Positions 36,002-45,443 of a DNA stretch of 64,000 nucleotides are shown in pieces (the stretch's first letter is position 1; each line of letters begins with the position of its first letter). Below the pieces are notes generated by a model, which was not told the origin of the DNA, made no database searches, and saw nothing but the letters and a program-made list of their open reading frames with translations. The position numbers and the translations under genes are program-made. The stretch comes from Anaerolineae bacterium (GTDB taxonomy: Bacteria > Chloroflexota > Anaerolineae > DUEN01): NCBI GenBank assembly GCA_025060615.1, contig JANXBS010000010.1, positions 87,104 to 151,103 on the forward strand, read 5' to 3'.

Positions 36002-39000
36002 CTAGTCTCCCAATCCCGAACGATAGCCCTTTGCTATGGCCGGCTCATAAGTGAGTTGGACCAGACGACCTTGCCTTGTCGCAACAACGACGCTCCCAGG
36101 AGCAAGTGGACACAGACGATGGACGGCTAGCGGTTCGCTGTTTATGAGTTGTCCCTGTAGATCTACCGCCAGAAGCCGTTCTTGCGTCCCCACGAACCAT
36201 ACCTCGCATCCGGGCCACGCGGCTAAGCCGGTCACCGGGGCGCCAACAAGCAGACGCTGTTTGGGAGAGCCATCGGCCAGCCCGAAAACGCTTACGAATC
36301 CATTGGCACCTCCAACCAGAACCTCTATTTCCCCATCGTGATCCACGTCCGCTGTAATACAGGCTTGGATGTAAGTGCTCCCCTCTAGCTTCCAGATCCA
36401 GCTCTCTCTCGCAGGCGATAGGAGCCCCACCCCGTGCTCAGCGGCTGCTAAGATATACCCCTTTTCCTTCTCCGGTGGGCCTATCCACTCAAAAGCCACT
36501 GAATCTCCCGCGACGAAGGGGATCACTCGCCGAAGGGGACGGAACATAGGTTGTCGTAATCCACCAAACACGATCGCTTCGCCGCTGGGCTCAAGCCCAG
36601 GCTGGCCCTCATAGACGCAGATGCCGTGATTCCAGCGGTTGCGCACCCACAGATCCCAGGGGGCCTGACCTTCAGGAGGGCAGGGCAGAAGATCCACCTG
36701 CCAGGAGCCATCCGCCCAGCTGTGGCCCAACACCTCTCCATCGGGGTCGAGGAAGACTACCAGAGCATATCCGCCGAGGGCCAGCGCCCCTCGCCCATCA
36801 GGTTCACGATGCCAGATCGCTAGCCCGTGTACCGAATGCAACATGCCGAAATAGAGGCCCTTCGTCTCTCGGTGGAAGTGGGCTAGGGAGAGATCACGCC
36901 GAACAGCTCCATCAGGGTCCAGGATCACCAGGCGTCCCCCCAGGAGGCCCACGCAGATCTGCCGACATCCGCGGCCATCCAGATCATGGCAGGAGACGTG
37001 GGTGACCGGGTTGGGGGCTTGCCATCGCCAACGTTCCGCGCCATCTTCGTCCAGAGCGACCAGCTCGTGAGCTGAGCTGATCGCCACCAGCTCCAGGCGG
37101 CCATCATGATCCAAATCGGCCGAGATCAATTGCTTGATCGGAGGAGGATTCCAGCGGTTGCTATAAAGCTCGATCTCGTGACAAATCAACGGCTCACCCG
37201 CCGGAGGCGAAGGGATGTGGATTTGGATCTGACGAGCTTTATCGGCGATGGGGAATCGAAGCGACTCGAAGCGATCTTCCCAGCCATGAAAACGCGGCCA
37301 GGTGACCGTCTCTTTCCTCGGCTCATGATGGCACAGGCGCTGATCGTCCTGGAATCCGTCTGAGCTCAGCATGACTTGAATCCCCTCGGGCAGAGGATGG
37401 AACGTGCGCAATGTGGGCTGTGGGAGGCTGTCGCCGATCACCCGCAGGTGATCCACGAAGATCTCCTCGCCCAGGTCCAGGCGGATCTCATAGCGATCTG
37501 CCTCTGGCCATTGCCGCACAAGCGTTCGCCACTCGGGTAGCACGGCATCCACTAATTGCTCTGGGAAGCCGTCGACGGGCGCGGGTCGGGCAGTGACCGC
37601 CACGCTTCGAATGCGCTCCTGCACCGGATGCCATGCGCTCCATTCCCATCCAGTGTGCCAATTGCCCTCAGGGAAGGCGGGTAGAGCAGAGGAGACGACC
37701 GGACGAGGAAGATCCCGCCACGCATGGAATTGCTCCTGCAGACGAGCGGCAAGTCCCATCACGAGGTCCGGAGACAACGAGAGGCTCAGCATTTGATCTT
37801 CGCTTAGCGCTGCTTCGAAGGACTGATCTCCCTGACTTATCCAGATACGAGCCCCCGGGCTATCGGGGCCATCTGCCCTCACCACCATCCGGCCAGCGTT
37901 CAGATCCAGGCATAGCCCCACGGGCCGATCGCTGCGGAAGCTGTAAGCGGGCTCAACCTCAAAAGAACGGACGCCTGAGAGGGCGATAGCCTGAGGCATG
38001 GCCATCAGGCTGACAGCCTGGGCTTTCATCCCTGCCCCCTGAATTCCCCGCTGTTGCGGATCCACGGCACACCAAGCCAGCGGTTGCCCCTGCGCCTCAA
38101 CGATCAGGGCCTGCGTAGAGGTGAGGAAGAGGATGTCCAGAGGCTCTAAAGCCCCTATGGGCTGCACGTAAAAGAGGTTTTGAAAGGTGACCAAGGATTT
38201 GGCATCATAAACCCCATGTTGACGTTGGCGCAAAACATAGGGATTGACGGCCCCCTGAATGCCCTGTTCCTCGCTTGTGGCCAAAAGCTCTTGGCTACAG
38301 CACAGGGTGAATATGTGATCCCCCTGGCGAGCGCGCCAGAAGCGGCCCTGAAGCGTCGCATAACCAGGGGTGCGCCAGGTGCAGGTGACCGTGAAGGGTC
38401 CTGCTTCCTGAATTTCAACGGTGTCTATGACCACGAAGAAGCCGTCATCAGGCTTCGCCCAGAAGATGTATCGGGTCCAACAGGTATGATGGACGGGGGC
38501 CATTCGCGTGGCGCTCAAGGCGATGGCTGGAAAATCAGCAGCAGTGATCCATTCCGCCAGAGGAGGCAAGGGGGTGCGGTTATAGCCATCGCTGATTAGC
38601 AAAGCGTTTTTATGATAATACGATTGTCGGTCAGTGTTCTGGATCAGAAAGATATGTCCTGCCTGGCTGAAGCGGACGATCGCGTTGGCGGCGTGCATGC
38701 TGCCCTGCCAGCGAAATCCTCCTTGATATCCCTCAACTAGGAGGTAAGGCCCCTGAGGATCGAAGTTCTTGCGAAAGACCAACTTATCAAAGGTGCGCTC
38801 GGATGGTAACGTGCTCCGCCCTACTCCGCCCTGGTGCAGCCATGTCTCGGGGGCGTTCACGCTGTGCCCTTTGGGCTCGACATGCTCTGGCGGATGAGCG
38901 GCCAGCTCGATCTGATAAGGGCTGAGGGGCAATCTCTGCAGCCCGGTCAGCCGTTGCGGCTGCACGGGCGTCAACTCCGGGCCGGAATCGAATTTATGCA

Positions 39001-40402
39001 TAAAGGTGGGGGAAAGAGACCACCCATCCATACGGATGGGATCTTTAAGGTTGGGCATATGCTCTAATACCCATTTCAGCTCCCCGTCTTGATAGTAAAA
39101 AGCGCAGGCCGCAACCATGATCCCCGCTTCTTGTGGCAAGTACATGGCGCCGGGCCAACCCTCACCATATCCCTCGAGCCCTGCTCCAGCTCCCATGTTA
39201 TCATGAACAGCAATGGCACGTTGAGCACATCGCCTGGCATTGCCACTCTCGAAGAACGCATAGCGTTCCTCTCCCAAACTATACCATACGAGCGTGGCCA
39301 AGTTGTTCAGGGTGGACTCATCATTCTGGTCATCTATGCCTGCCTCCGCCAGCGCATCCAAAAACGCACGACATTCATCCATCCAGCGATCACAAAGGGC
39401 GCTGGCTGCCGGGTTGGGGTGGCCCTGTTCGCGCAAGAAACGGGCTTGCAGGTAAAAGGCATAGGTGCCTTTGCCATGGTGGCGATGCCCCAACGGCGGG
39501 TGCCCATCCCGCTTGCGCCACCACATATCCTGCGTCTCTATCGCCGTCCTTAAGAGGAGTTCATCGGTGCGCAGGAGATCGGCCTCGTCCAGGAGCCCGC
39601 CGGCCGAGAGCCAAGGAAGAGCCCGTATGATGCGCTCAATCAGATAGTGCCAGTCCCCGTAGCTATGTTCCACGCGGGCATTGAGGGAGCGGAGACAATC
39701 CCGCGCAAATTCCCCATAGCGCAGATTCCCGGTCCACGCATATAGGATCGCGTAGGCGCCGATCGCCTTAAGTAGCTCAGCGGGGGTCTGGGGTAGAGGA
39801 GCATTCAGTGGAGTCTCAGGCCACTGGGCCAACCTACGCGCGAGGGCTGGCTCCAGGTCCACCTCCAGCATGCAAGGAAGTACGAGCTCGCCTGGCGCTC
39901 CCGATCGGTCTATGTACTCGATCAGGCGCTCGACGGCGCGTGCCATGCCAGCCAGCGTGCTGCCGCCGGCCAGAATCCAGTTGACCCCAGTGCCATAGGG
40001 ATTTAACAAAGTGCGCAGATCGTACCCGCTTCCGCCAGGATAGGTAGCATCTGTAGCACAATAGTAGCGCGCATAGAGGGGAAGCAACACGCGATTAGTG
40101 TTCAGATTGCCGAGGAGGATCAGCGGACGTCGCCGATAGGAGCTGGGCAAGGGGACGCCTCGCTGGGAGATGATCTCAGCGTCTGCGAGGCACCTCAGCT
40201 CGACGCGCGTGCGCCTGGCGACGGCTGCGGCCAATTCCCTTGCCAGCTCCCGATAAGCAGAATCCTGATCAGGATACACGATGATCCCCTCCGATCGGCC
40301 TTGACGAACCAAAGGGGTGGTCCGTTGAACAGTGCGTGGGAGCATAGCAGGGATATCGGACGTTGAGCAGACCAATGGGTGGGGATTGGAGTGGAAAGCC
40401 AT
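36002..40402 (-). CDS. Giant lyase-like protein with toroid, discoidin-like and propeller parts
   Basis: A 1466-residue protein at the end of the sugar-ABC operon. Residues about 35-175 form an alpha/beta domain like the N-terminal domains of glucuronidase-type enzymes (IIVYPDQDSAYRELAREL...LILLGNLNTNRVL). Residues about 190-500 are helical with W/Y/H-rich motifs (GHRHHGKGTYAFYLQARFL), as in alpha/alpha-toroid polysaccharide lyases. A long beta-rich region follows, then a discoidin-like segment (EIRLDLGEEIFVDHLRVIGD, about 965-1080). FG-GAP-type repeats with calcium-like loops (DLDHDGRLEL and DVDHDGEIEV) end the protein. No signal peptide is visible, so it seems cytoplasmic. It probably acts on the imported saccharide; the reaction is unproven and the family was not recognised with certainty. 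Confidence 0.72.
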   Translation of the reverse strand: MAFHSNPHPLVCSTSDIPAMLPRTVQRTTPLVRQGRSEGIIVYPDQDSAYRELARELAAAVARRTRVELRCLADAEIISQRGVPLPSSYRRRPLILLGNLNTNRVLLPLYARYYCATDATYPGGSGYDLRTLLNPYGTGVNWILAGGSTLAGMARAVERLIEYIDRSGAPGELVLPCMLEVDLEPALARRLAQWPETPLNAPLPQTPAELLKAIGAYAILYAWTGNLRYGEFARDCLRSLNARVEHSYGDWHYLIERIIRALPWLSAGGLLDEADLLRTDELLLRTAIETQDMWWRKRDGHPPLGHRHHGKGTYAFYLQARFLREQGHPNPAASALCDRWMDECRAFLDALAEAGIDDQNDESTLNNLATLVWYSLGEERYAFFESGNARRCAQRAIAVHDNMGAGAGLEGYGEGWPGAMYLPQEAGIMVAACAFYYQDGELKWVLEHMPNLKDPIRMDGWSLSPTFMHKFDSGPELTPVQPQRLTGLQRLPLSPYQIELAAHPPEHVEPKGHSVNAPETWLHQGGVGRSTLPSERTFDKLVFRKNFDPQGPYLLVEGYQGGFRWQGSMHAANAIVRFSQAGHIFLIQNTDRQSYYHKNALLISDGYNRTPLPPLAEWITAADFPAIALSATRMAPVHHTCWTRYIFWAKPDDGFFVVIDTVEIQEAGPFTVTCTWRTPGYATLQGRFWRARQGDHIFTLCCSQELLATSEEQGIQGAVNPYVLRQRQHGVYDAKSLVTFQNLFYVQPIGALEPLDILFLTSTQALIVEAQGQPLAWCAVDPQQRGIQGAGMKAQAVSLMAMPQAIALSGVRSFEVEPAYSFRSDRPVGLCLDLNAGRMVVRADGPDSPGARIWISQGDQSFEAALSEDQMLSLSLSPDLVMGLAARLQEQFHAWRDLPRPVVSSALPAFPEGNWHTGWEWSAWHPVQERIRSVAVTARPAPVDGFPEQLVDAVLPEWRTLVRQWPEADRYEIRLDLGEEIFVDHLRVIGDSLPQPTLRTFHPLPEGIQVMLSSDGFQDDQRLCHHEPRKETVTWPRFHGWEDRFESLRFPIADKARQIQIHIPSPPAGEPLICHEIELYSNRWNPPPIKQLISADLDHDGRLELVAISSAHELVALDEDGAERWRWQAPNPVTHVSCHDLDGRGCRQICVGLLGGRLVILDPDGAVRRDLSLAHFHRETKGLYFGMLHSVHGLAIWHREPDGRGALALGGYALVVFLDPDGEVLGHSWADGSWQVDLLPCPPEGQAPWDLWVRNRWNHGICVYEGQPGLEPSGEAIVFGGLRQPMFRPLRRVIPFVAGDSVAFEWIGPPEKEKGYILAAAEHGVGLLSPARESWIWKLEGSTYIQACITADVDHDGEIEVLVGGANGFVSVFGLADGSPKQRLLVGAPVTGLAAWPGCEVWFVGTQERLLAVDLQGQLINSEPLAVHRLCPLAPGSVVVATRQGRLVQLTYEPAIAKGYRSGLGD

Positions 40403-40467
40403 AGGTTCTCTATTGCTTACCTCCGCCTGTTACGAAATGCGGTCTATGGGAGATCAGGGCCACCTTT

Positions 40468-41349
40468 CTAACCCTTAATGGCGCCAATGGTGATCCCCCG
40501 CACGAAGTAACGCTGGAAGGCGAGAAACACGATGATCATCGGCACGGCCATCAGGGTAGAGCCGGCCATGGTCTGACCTTGGACAAGGATCGTCGCTTCA
40601 CCGCCGGCTCCGCGGATTAGGGCCAACCCCACCGGCAGTACGCGCATGCTGACAGAGGTGGTCGCTACGAGGGGCCAGAAGAAGCTGTTCCAGTTTCCAA
40701 TGAAAGTAAAGATGCCGAGCACAGCCAGGCCCGGCTTCATCAGCGGCAGAATGATCATACGGAAGATGCCGAATTCGCTAGCGCCATCCATGCGCGCCGC
40801 CTCGATTAGCTCCGTGGGCAATGTGCGGGCGAATTGCCGCATCAGAAACATCGCCCAGACGCCTCCCGTGATGCCAGGGATGGTGAGAGCTAGATAGGTG
40901 TCCAGCCAACCCAGGAACTTCACGACCTGATACAAAGGAATGATCAAGATGAATCCTGGGATCATCAGGGTGCTCATCAGCGCCCAGAAGATCACCTCTC
41001 GCCCGAAAAACCGAAGCTTGGCGAAGGCGTACCCTGCCAGGGCGCCAAAGAATAAGGCTCCTAAGGTGCGCACAGTGGTCACGAAGAATGAGTTGAACCC
41101 CCATCGCGCCATTGGTGTGCGCTGGAGAAGGATGATGTAGTTGTCCAGGGTTGGCGAGACGGGGAGCAGCTTGGGAGGGAATATCGTCATAGAGAGGGGC
41201 GGCTCGAAGCTGTTCTTGACCATCCAGTAGAGCGGAAACAGTGACAGGATGGCCCATGCGATCAAAACCAGATAGACTAGCGCTGAGACCAGCCTGGCTG
41301 GCCGGTTCGCTATCCGCCCTACAAAGCGCCTCATCCTCGCTGAAACCAT
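40468..41349 (-). CDS. Sugar ABC transporter permease, MalG-type
   Basis: One of two membrane subunits of a CUT1 carbohydrate importer, 293 residues with six predicted helices. The cytoplasmic coupling loop carries the EAA motif (EAARMDGASEFGIFRMIILPLMKPG). GGAGGGG lies six bases before the ATG. It is third in the operon after the binding protein and MalF-type permease, and is followed after 65 bases by the lyase-like gene. No ATPase gene is present, so a shared MsiK/MalK-type ATPase encoded elsewhere must energise it. Confidence 0.95.
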   Translation of the reverse strand: MVSARMRRFVGRIANRPARLVSALVYLVLIAWAILSLFPLYWMVKNSFEPPLSMTIFPPKLLPVSPTLDNYIILLQRTPMARWGFNSFFVTTVRTLGALFFGALAGYAFAKLRFFGREVIFWALMSTLMIPGFILIIPLYQVVKFLGWLDTYLALTIPGITGGVWAMFLMRQFARTLPTELIEAARMDGASEFGIFRMIILPLMKPGLAVLGIFTFIGNWNSFFWPLVATTSVSMRVLPVGLALIRGAGGEATILVQGQTMAGSTLMAVPMIIVFLAFQRYFVRGITIGAIKG

Positions 41350-41379
41350 GAGTTGCCCCTCCCCGGCTTTTATTCTGGG

Positions 41380-42327
41380 TCAATACTCTAGTTCGCTGAC
41401 GAAGATGCGGAACTGGGTCACCGAGAAGATGAGGATGATTACAAACAACATCAGTGATAACACCGCCGCGCCGCCGATCTGCAGGGATCGAAAGGCCATG
41501 TCATAGATCAAGAACCCAACTGTCTCCGTGGCCCCTGGGTAGCCGGGGCCGCCTGAGGTCATCACATAAATTTGCTCGAAGGTCTGAAAGTGTCCGATAA
41601 ATCCGGTTACAAACAGGTATAACAGCGTGGGGCGTAGTAGGGGCAAAGTCACCTTCCAAAATCGCATCCACTCGCTGGCGCCATCAATCTTAGCGGCATC
41701 GTACAGTTCTGTAGGAATCCCTCCCATAGCGGCTGTGATCAACACGATCGCGCCGCCGCCACCTCCAAGGATGGTCATCAAGATAATCGAGAACAGGGCT
41801 AGATCAGGATTACCCAGCCAGTTTTGAGGCGGGATGCCCACTAGGCCGATGATGGCGTTCAGGACGCCATAAAAAGGATTGAAGATCCAATACCACACCA
41901 GCGACAGCACGATGGTGGAGACCACGCCCGGCAGATAGAAGGCGCTTTTGAAGAACACTTGGGCTCTCTCGCCACACCGAAAGATCAACTCCGCAAGGAT
42001 GAGGGCCAGCAGCAGGCCGAACACCACGACGGAGATGGTGTAAATCACCGTGACTCGCAGCGCGTTCCATGTCCGCTCGTCCGCTAGGACCATCCGATAG
42101 TTCTGCAATCCCACCCATTCAAACTGGCCGGCCCTCAACTCTTGAAAGCTGATCCGCACTGCGTAGATCACCAGGTAAACCGTGAAAACCGCAAAGTCTA
42201 TCAAAAGCGGCGCGATAAAGACGTATCCCCACTTATTGCTCTTGCGGAGGGCATAAGCTGTACGAGCCCACCATCCCTGACGCCTTGCCGGGGCTGATCT
42301 GGAAGCGATCGAATCCGCTATAGCCAT
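41380..42327 (-). CDS. Sugar ABC transporter permease, MalF-type
   Basis: The partner membrane subunit of the CUT1 importer, 315 residues. It has six helices beginning WGYVFIAPLLIDFAVF (position approximate) and the EAA-like loop DAAKIDGASEWMRFWKVTLPLLRP. The ATG at 42327 has GGGGAG seven bases upstream; an upstream in-frame ATG at 42357 lacks such a site. It lies 103 bases after the binding-protein gene and 30 bases before the MalG-type gene. A long Gly run (ILGGGGGAIVLI) inside a membrane helix before the EAA loop is unusual. Confidence 0.95.
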   Translation of the reverse strand: MAIADSIASRSAPARRQGWWARTAYALRKSNKWGYVFIAPLLIDFAVFTVYLVIYAVRISFQELRAGQFEWVGLQNYRMVLADERTWNALRVTVIYTISVVVFGLLLALILAELIFRCGERAQVFFKSAFYLPGVVSTIVLSLVWYWIFNPFYGVLNAIIGLVGIPPQNWLGNPDLALFSIILMTILGGGGGAIVLITAAMGGIPTELYDAAKIDGASEWMRFWKVTLPLLRPTLLYLFVTGFIGHFQTFEQIYVMTSGGPGYPGATETVGFLIYDMAFRSLQIGGAAVLSLMLFVIILIFSVTQFRIFVSELEY

Positions 42328-42430
42328 AGGGCAACTCCCCTGCGGGCTGAGGTCCATCCGCTATTGGGAGCTGAAAGAGGGAGGCACGTCAATGGGCAAC
42401 ATACCCTCCGACGGCCTCCCTGGATCACCG

Positions 42431-43942
42431 TCACACTTTGACGCCGAGGGCCGTGTTGATCTTTGTTGCCAATTCGGTCATCATCTCCGCCGGCGAGACC
42501 TTACCCAGAAGCAGGTTCTGGAACATGCGAAGCATAAAGCTCCCCGGTGAGTAGTCAGCGATCTTTTGCTCGGTCAGGATCTTCGCGGTACGGGGGTTCT
42601 GCTGCGGCAGGAACTGGGATGTAGGCGGCTCAGGCTCGTATCGTTGCATATAGACGTCGAGTACCCAGCGCCGATTGGGATCCTCTAGGAAGGGATGGCC
42701 CTTGACTGCCTCCACCTGAGGTTTGCTGGTGGGGAAGAAGCCGTTCACCAGCCAGGCCTCACCCACCCACGGATCAAGGGCATACCAGTTGCCCAGCCGG
42801 AATGCCGCTGCACGCTTTTCCGGTTCAGGGGTCCGGCCTACCACAAAGCCGAAGACTTGATGGGCGCCAGCCAGATGCGGCTTTAGCTTCTCGTCATACG
42901 GATGCGAGACTAGCACGATCTCAAATGGCTTCACCGCTTGGCCGGCTGCTTGGGCGGTCTCCAGTTCCGTCTGAATGCCCGCCCACTGACCGCGCATAGC
43001 ACATCGGAGCGTCCAATAGAAGGTGTCTACATCCGACCACTTGGGCAGATTGGGGATGATCCAGCCCTTGTTTTGGGCGTCTACAAACCATTGCATGGCC
43101 TCCACGGAGCGCGGGTTCTCATGGGCGATAAAGCGCTCGAACGTATCGTCCCACATCTGGACGCCGCGGCCTAACAACGCCTGAGCGAAGTCGAAGTAGA
43201 GCGCCCCAGGGTGATCTCCTACCGGTATGCCGATCGCAAAACGTTCCTTACCATCGCTGAAGGCTGCCGCAGCCTGTTCCTGAGCCTGGATGGTGAAGGC
43301 TCGCATCTCGTCGGTGGGGATGAACTCAGCACCGCCGTACTTCTCAAGGGCGGTCTTAGACAGGGCGTACATGTTAGGATTGGCGAAGGTCGGGATGCCA
43401 TAGATCCGACCGAACACCGTTACCCCGCTGAGCATGTAAGAAGCCCATTGTTCACGGATCTCCGGGGTCACGTAGTCATCCAGAGGCTCCAGCACCCCTG
43501 CCTGAACCCATTGGACGGTCGGGCTGCCGTATAGTAAATTAGGCAGCGTTCCTGAGGCAAAGGCTGTGTTTACCTTGGTTCCCCACTGTTCCCATGGGAT
43601 CAGCTCTAGATGAACCTTGATGTCCGGATTGGCAGCCTCAAAGCGCTCAATCGAGTAGTTAATCCATTCATCTATGGGAGCGTTAGGAGTCTTGTTATCC
43701 TTGCCGTAACGCCAGATGGGCGCCTGCCAATAAGTGATCTCCACGGGTTTCGCGGGCGCAGGGGTAGGGGTGACTACCTTCTCCACGACGACGGTTTCCT
43801 TAACGACCTGTGGAGTGGCGGGGACACAGGCGGGCATGATGCCAGCTGCGCCCGCCCCCAAGCCAGCGAGGGCCAATTGGCGCAACAACTCTCGACGGGA
43901 GATCTTGCGCAACCAAACGGAAGTCTGATTTCCGGTTGACAT
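42431..43942 (-). CDS. Extracellular solute-binding lipoprotein for a sugar ABC importer
   Basis: A 503-residue binding protein that delivers the substrate to the two permeases. The N-terminus has a twin-arginine pattern (SRRELLRQL) followed by a hydrophobic stretch and a lipobox ending at Cys39 (MPAC), so it is likely exported folded and lipid-anchored. A Thr/Pro/Ala linker then leads to the family-1 binding fold (EITYWQAPIW...ANPDIKVHLELIPWEQWGTK). AGGAGGG precedes the ATG. It is the first gene of the minus-strand operon and is driven by the promoter at 44009-44038. Confidence 0.95.
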   Translation of the reverse strand: MSTGNQTSVWLRKISRRELLRQLALAGLGAGAAGIMPACVPATPQVVKETVVVEKVVTPTPAPAKPVEITYWQAPIWRYGKDNKTPNAPIDEWINYSIERFEAANPDIKVHLELIPWEQWGTKVNTAFASGTLPNLLYGSPTVQWVQAGVLEPLDDYVTPEIREQWASYMLSGVTVFGRIYGIPTFANPNMYALSKTALEKYGGAEFIPTDEMRAFTIQAQEQAAAAFSDGKERFAIGIPVGDHPGALYFDFAQALLGRGVQMWDDTFERFIAHENPRSVEAMQWFVDAQNKGWIIPNLPKWSDVDTFYWTLRCAMRGQWAGIQTELETAQAAGQAVKPFEIVLVSHPYDEKLKPHLAGAHQVFGFVVGRTPEPEKRAAAFRLGNWYALDPWVGEAWLVNGFFPTSKPQVEAVKGHPFLEDPNRRWVLDVYMQRYEPEPPTSQFLPQQNPRTAKILTEQKIADYSPGSFMLRMFQNLLLGKVSPAEMMTELATKINTALGVKV

Positions 43943-43977
43943 AGGGCAACCCTCCTGTAAATCATAAGACTCAACAC

Positions 43978-44008
43978 GGTAATTAGTTAAATGATATAAT
44001 CAATTACC
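43978..44008. promoter_or_regulatory. Inverted repeat downstream of the binding-protein promoter
   Basis: GGTAATT and AATTACC are exact complements 17 bases apart, with AT-rich sequence between them. The element covers the expected transcription start of the minus-strand operon. It could be a ROK-repressor operator. Confidence 0.5.
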
Positions 44009-44038
44009 ATTGTATCACAGGGGATTGGCCCCTGTCAA
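44009..44038 (-). promoter_or_regulatory. Promoter of the sugar-ABC operon with palindromic spacer
   Basis: On the minus strand TTGACA (44038-44033) and TACAAT (44014-44009) are 18 bp apart, with TG before the -10 box. The spacer holds the palindrome ACAGGGG-ATTGG-CCCCTGT (44017-44035), a candidate operator. Confidence 0.75.
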
Positions 44039-44056
44039 GGGGCTTTTTCTAGGGGA

Positions 44057-44085
44057 TTGACAGAGATAACGATATTCGTTACAAT
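44057..44085 (+). promoter_or_regulatory. Promoter of the ROK-dehydrogenase operon with operator in spacer
   Basis: TTGACA (44057-44062) and TACAAT (44080-44085) are 17 bp apart. Between and overlapping them is the perfect palindrome TAACGA-TAT-TCGTTA (44067-44081), well placed for repression by the ROK protein encoded just downstream. Confidence 0.8.
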
Positions 44086-44130
44086 ATCCTGGCAACAGAA
44101 ATGTAAATCCATCTTACCAAAAGGTGAGAG

Positions 44131-45426
44131 ATGTCTCTTACCGGAAGTTCTGAGTTAGCTAAACAGCTCAATCGGCACTTGGTCTATGAGTTCGTGCGCA
44201 CGGCTGGCATTACCTCTCGCGTGCAGATTGCACGTGCGACGCAGCTCAGCAAGCCCACTGTATCTGCCATTGTAGCCGAGCTAATCCAAGAGGGTTATCT
44301 GCGAGAGGTCGGAGCTAGAGCTACCCACGTGGGACGACCGCGCTCGCTGCTAGAATTCAACCCGCGAGCCCGCTATGCTGCTGGCGCGGAGATCGGGGGA
44401 CAGGCCTGTCAGGTGGTATTGACCGATCTCCACGCGAATGTGCTTCAGTCCGTAGCCATTCCTCTCCCCGCTTTGGATGTAGAAACCGTCTTAAGAGCGC
44501 TGGTGGAGGGCGTCCGCCAGGCGATCCGAGATGTGGACACACGCTATGTGTTGGGCCTCGGGGTCGGTGTCCCTGGCCTCATTGATCCCAACAAAAATTT
44601 GGTCACATATAGCGTAGTTTTGGGATGGCAAGAGGCTGTGCCCTTGGGTGACTTGCTCAGCCAGGAGCTCGGGTTGCGCGTGATCCTCCTGCACCGTGTC
44701 ATGGCGGCTGCATGGGGTGAGAAATGGTATGGAGCCGGCCAACAGGCAGACCACCTTCTGTACATTCGCGTCGGCTCAGGGGTCGCTGCTGGCCTCATTC
44801 TGAACGGACAGCTCTATCTGGGACAGACTGCTAACGCAGGCGAATTCGGCCATATGACCATCCTCCCCGACGGCCCGTTATGTCACTGTGGCAATCGAGG
44901 ATGCATCGCCGCCCTGGTTGCGAGCCAGGCCCTGATCGTTCGTGCCCGTCACCTGTTGCGGACGGAGGTTGCCAGCGTCCTGCCCGAGCTGGTTCAGCAT
45001 CATTTAGACCGCCTGACCCTAGACCACCTAATTCAGGCGGCGCAGAACGGCGACCCTGTGGCGACTCAAGTGATCCGTGAGGCCGGAGAGTATTTGGGCA
45101 TCGCGGTAGCCAACCTGGTGAACCTCCTGAACCCTGGGCTGGTGGTCATCGGAGGTCCCTTGAGCCAAGCTGGCCCTTGTTTGTTTGATACGTTGCGAGC
45201 CGAGGTGCGCCGGCGCGCGCTCTCATCGTTGCTGGCGGTGGCGGAGATCATCCCCTCGCAATTGGGCCCACAGGCGGCTGCCGTCGGCGCCGCTGGCCTG
45301 ATCCTCCGTCGAGTCATGGCGCCAGGCCTCCCCCCGGGACCTGGCGCAGAGGCAAATGCGGCCGATGCTGCTTCATTGCCCACGCCCGCTTTGGCTCACG
45401 AAGCGGTGACACCGCGCTCTGATTAA
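44131..45426 (+). CDS. ROK-family transcriptional repressor
   Basis: A 431-residue sugar-responsive regulator. The N-terminal winged helix (about 15-70) contains TSRVQIARATQLSKPTVSAIVAEL. The ROK domain follows, with a zinc motif CHCGNRGC near 250-257 and the nearby GEFGHMTI. The C-terminus is an Ala/Pro-rich tail. It opens the plus-strand operon of six genes and is divergent from the ABC importer genes. The palindromes between the two promoters are its probable operators, so it should control both uptake and catabolism. AAGGTGAGAG precedes the ATG. The effector is expected to be the imported sugar or a derivative. Confidence 0.93.
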   Translation: MSLTGSSELAKQLNRHLVYEFVRTAGITSRVQIARATQLSKPTVSAIVAELIQEGYLREVGARATHVGRPRSLLEFNPRARYAAGAEIGGQACQVVLTDLHANVLQSVAIPLPALDVETVLRALVEGVRQAIRDVDTRYVLGLGVGVPGLIDPNKNLVTYSVVLGWQEAVPLGDLLSQELGLRVILLHRVMAAAWGEKWYGAGQQADHLLYIRVGSGVAAGLILNGQLYLGQTANAGEFGHMTILPDGPLCHCGNRGCIAALVASQALIVRARHLLRTEVASVLPELVQHHLDRLTLDHLIQAAQNGDPVATQVIREAGEYLGIAVANLVNLLNPGLVVIGGPLSQAGPCLFDTLRAEVRRRALSSLLAVAEIIPSQLGPQAAAVGAAGLILRRVMAPGLPPGPGAEANAADAASLPTPALAHEAVTPRSD

Positions 45427-45443
45427 TGCTGGAGAGAGCTCCT

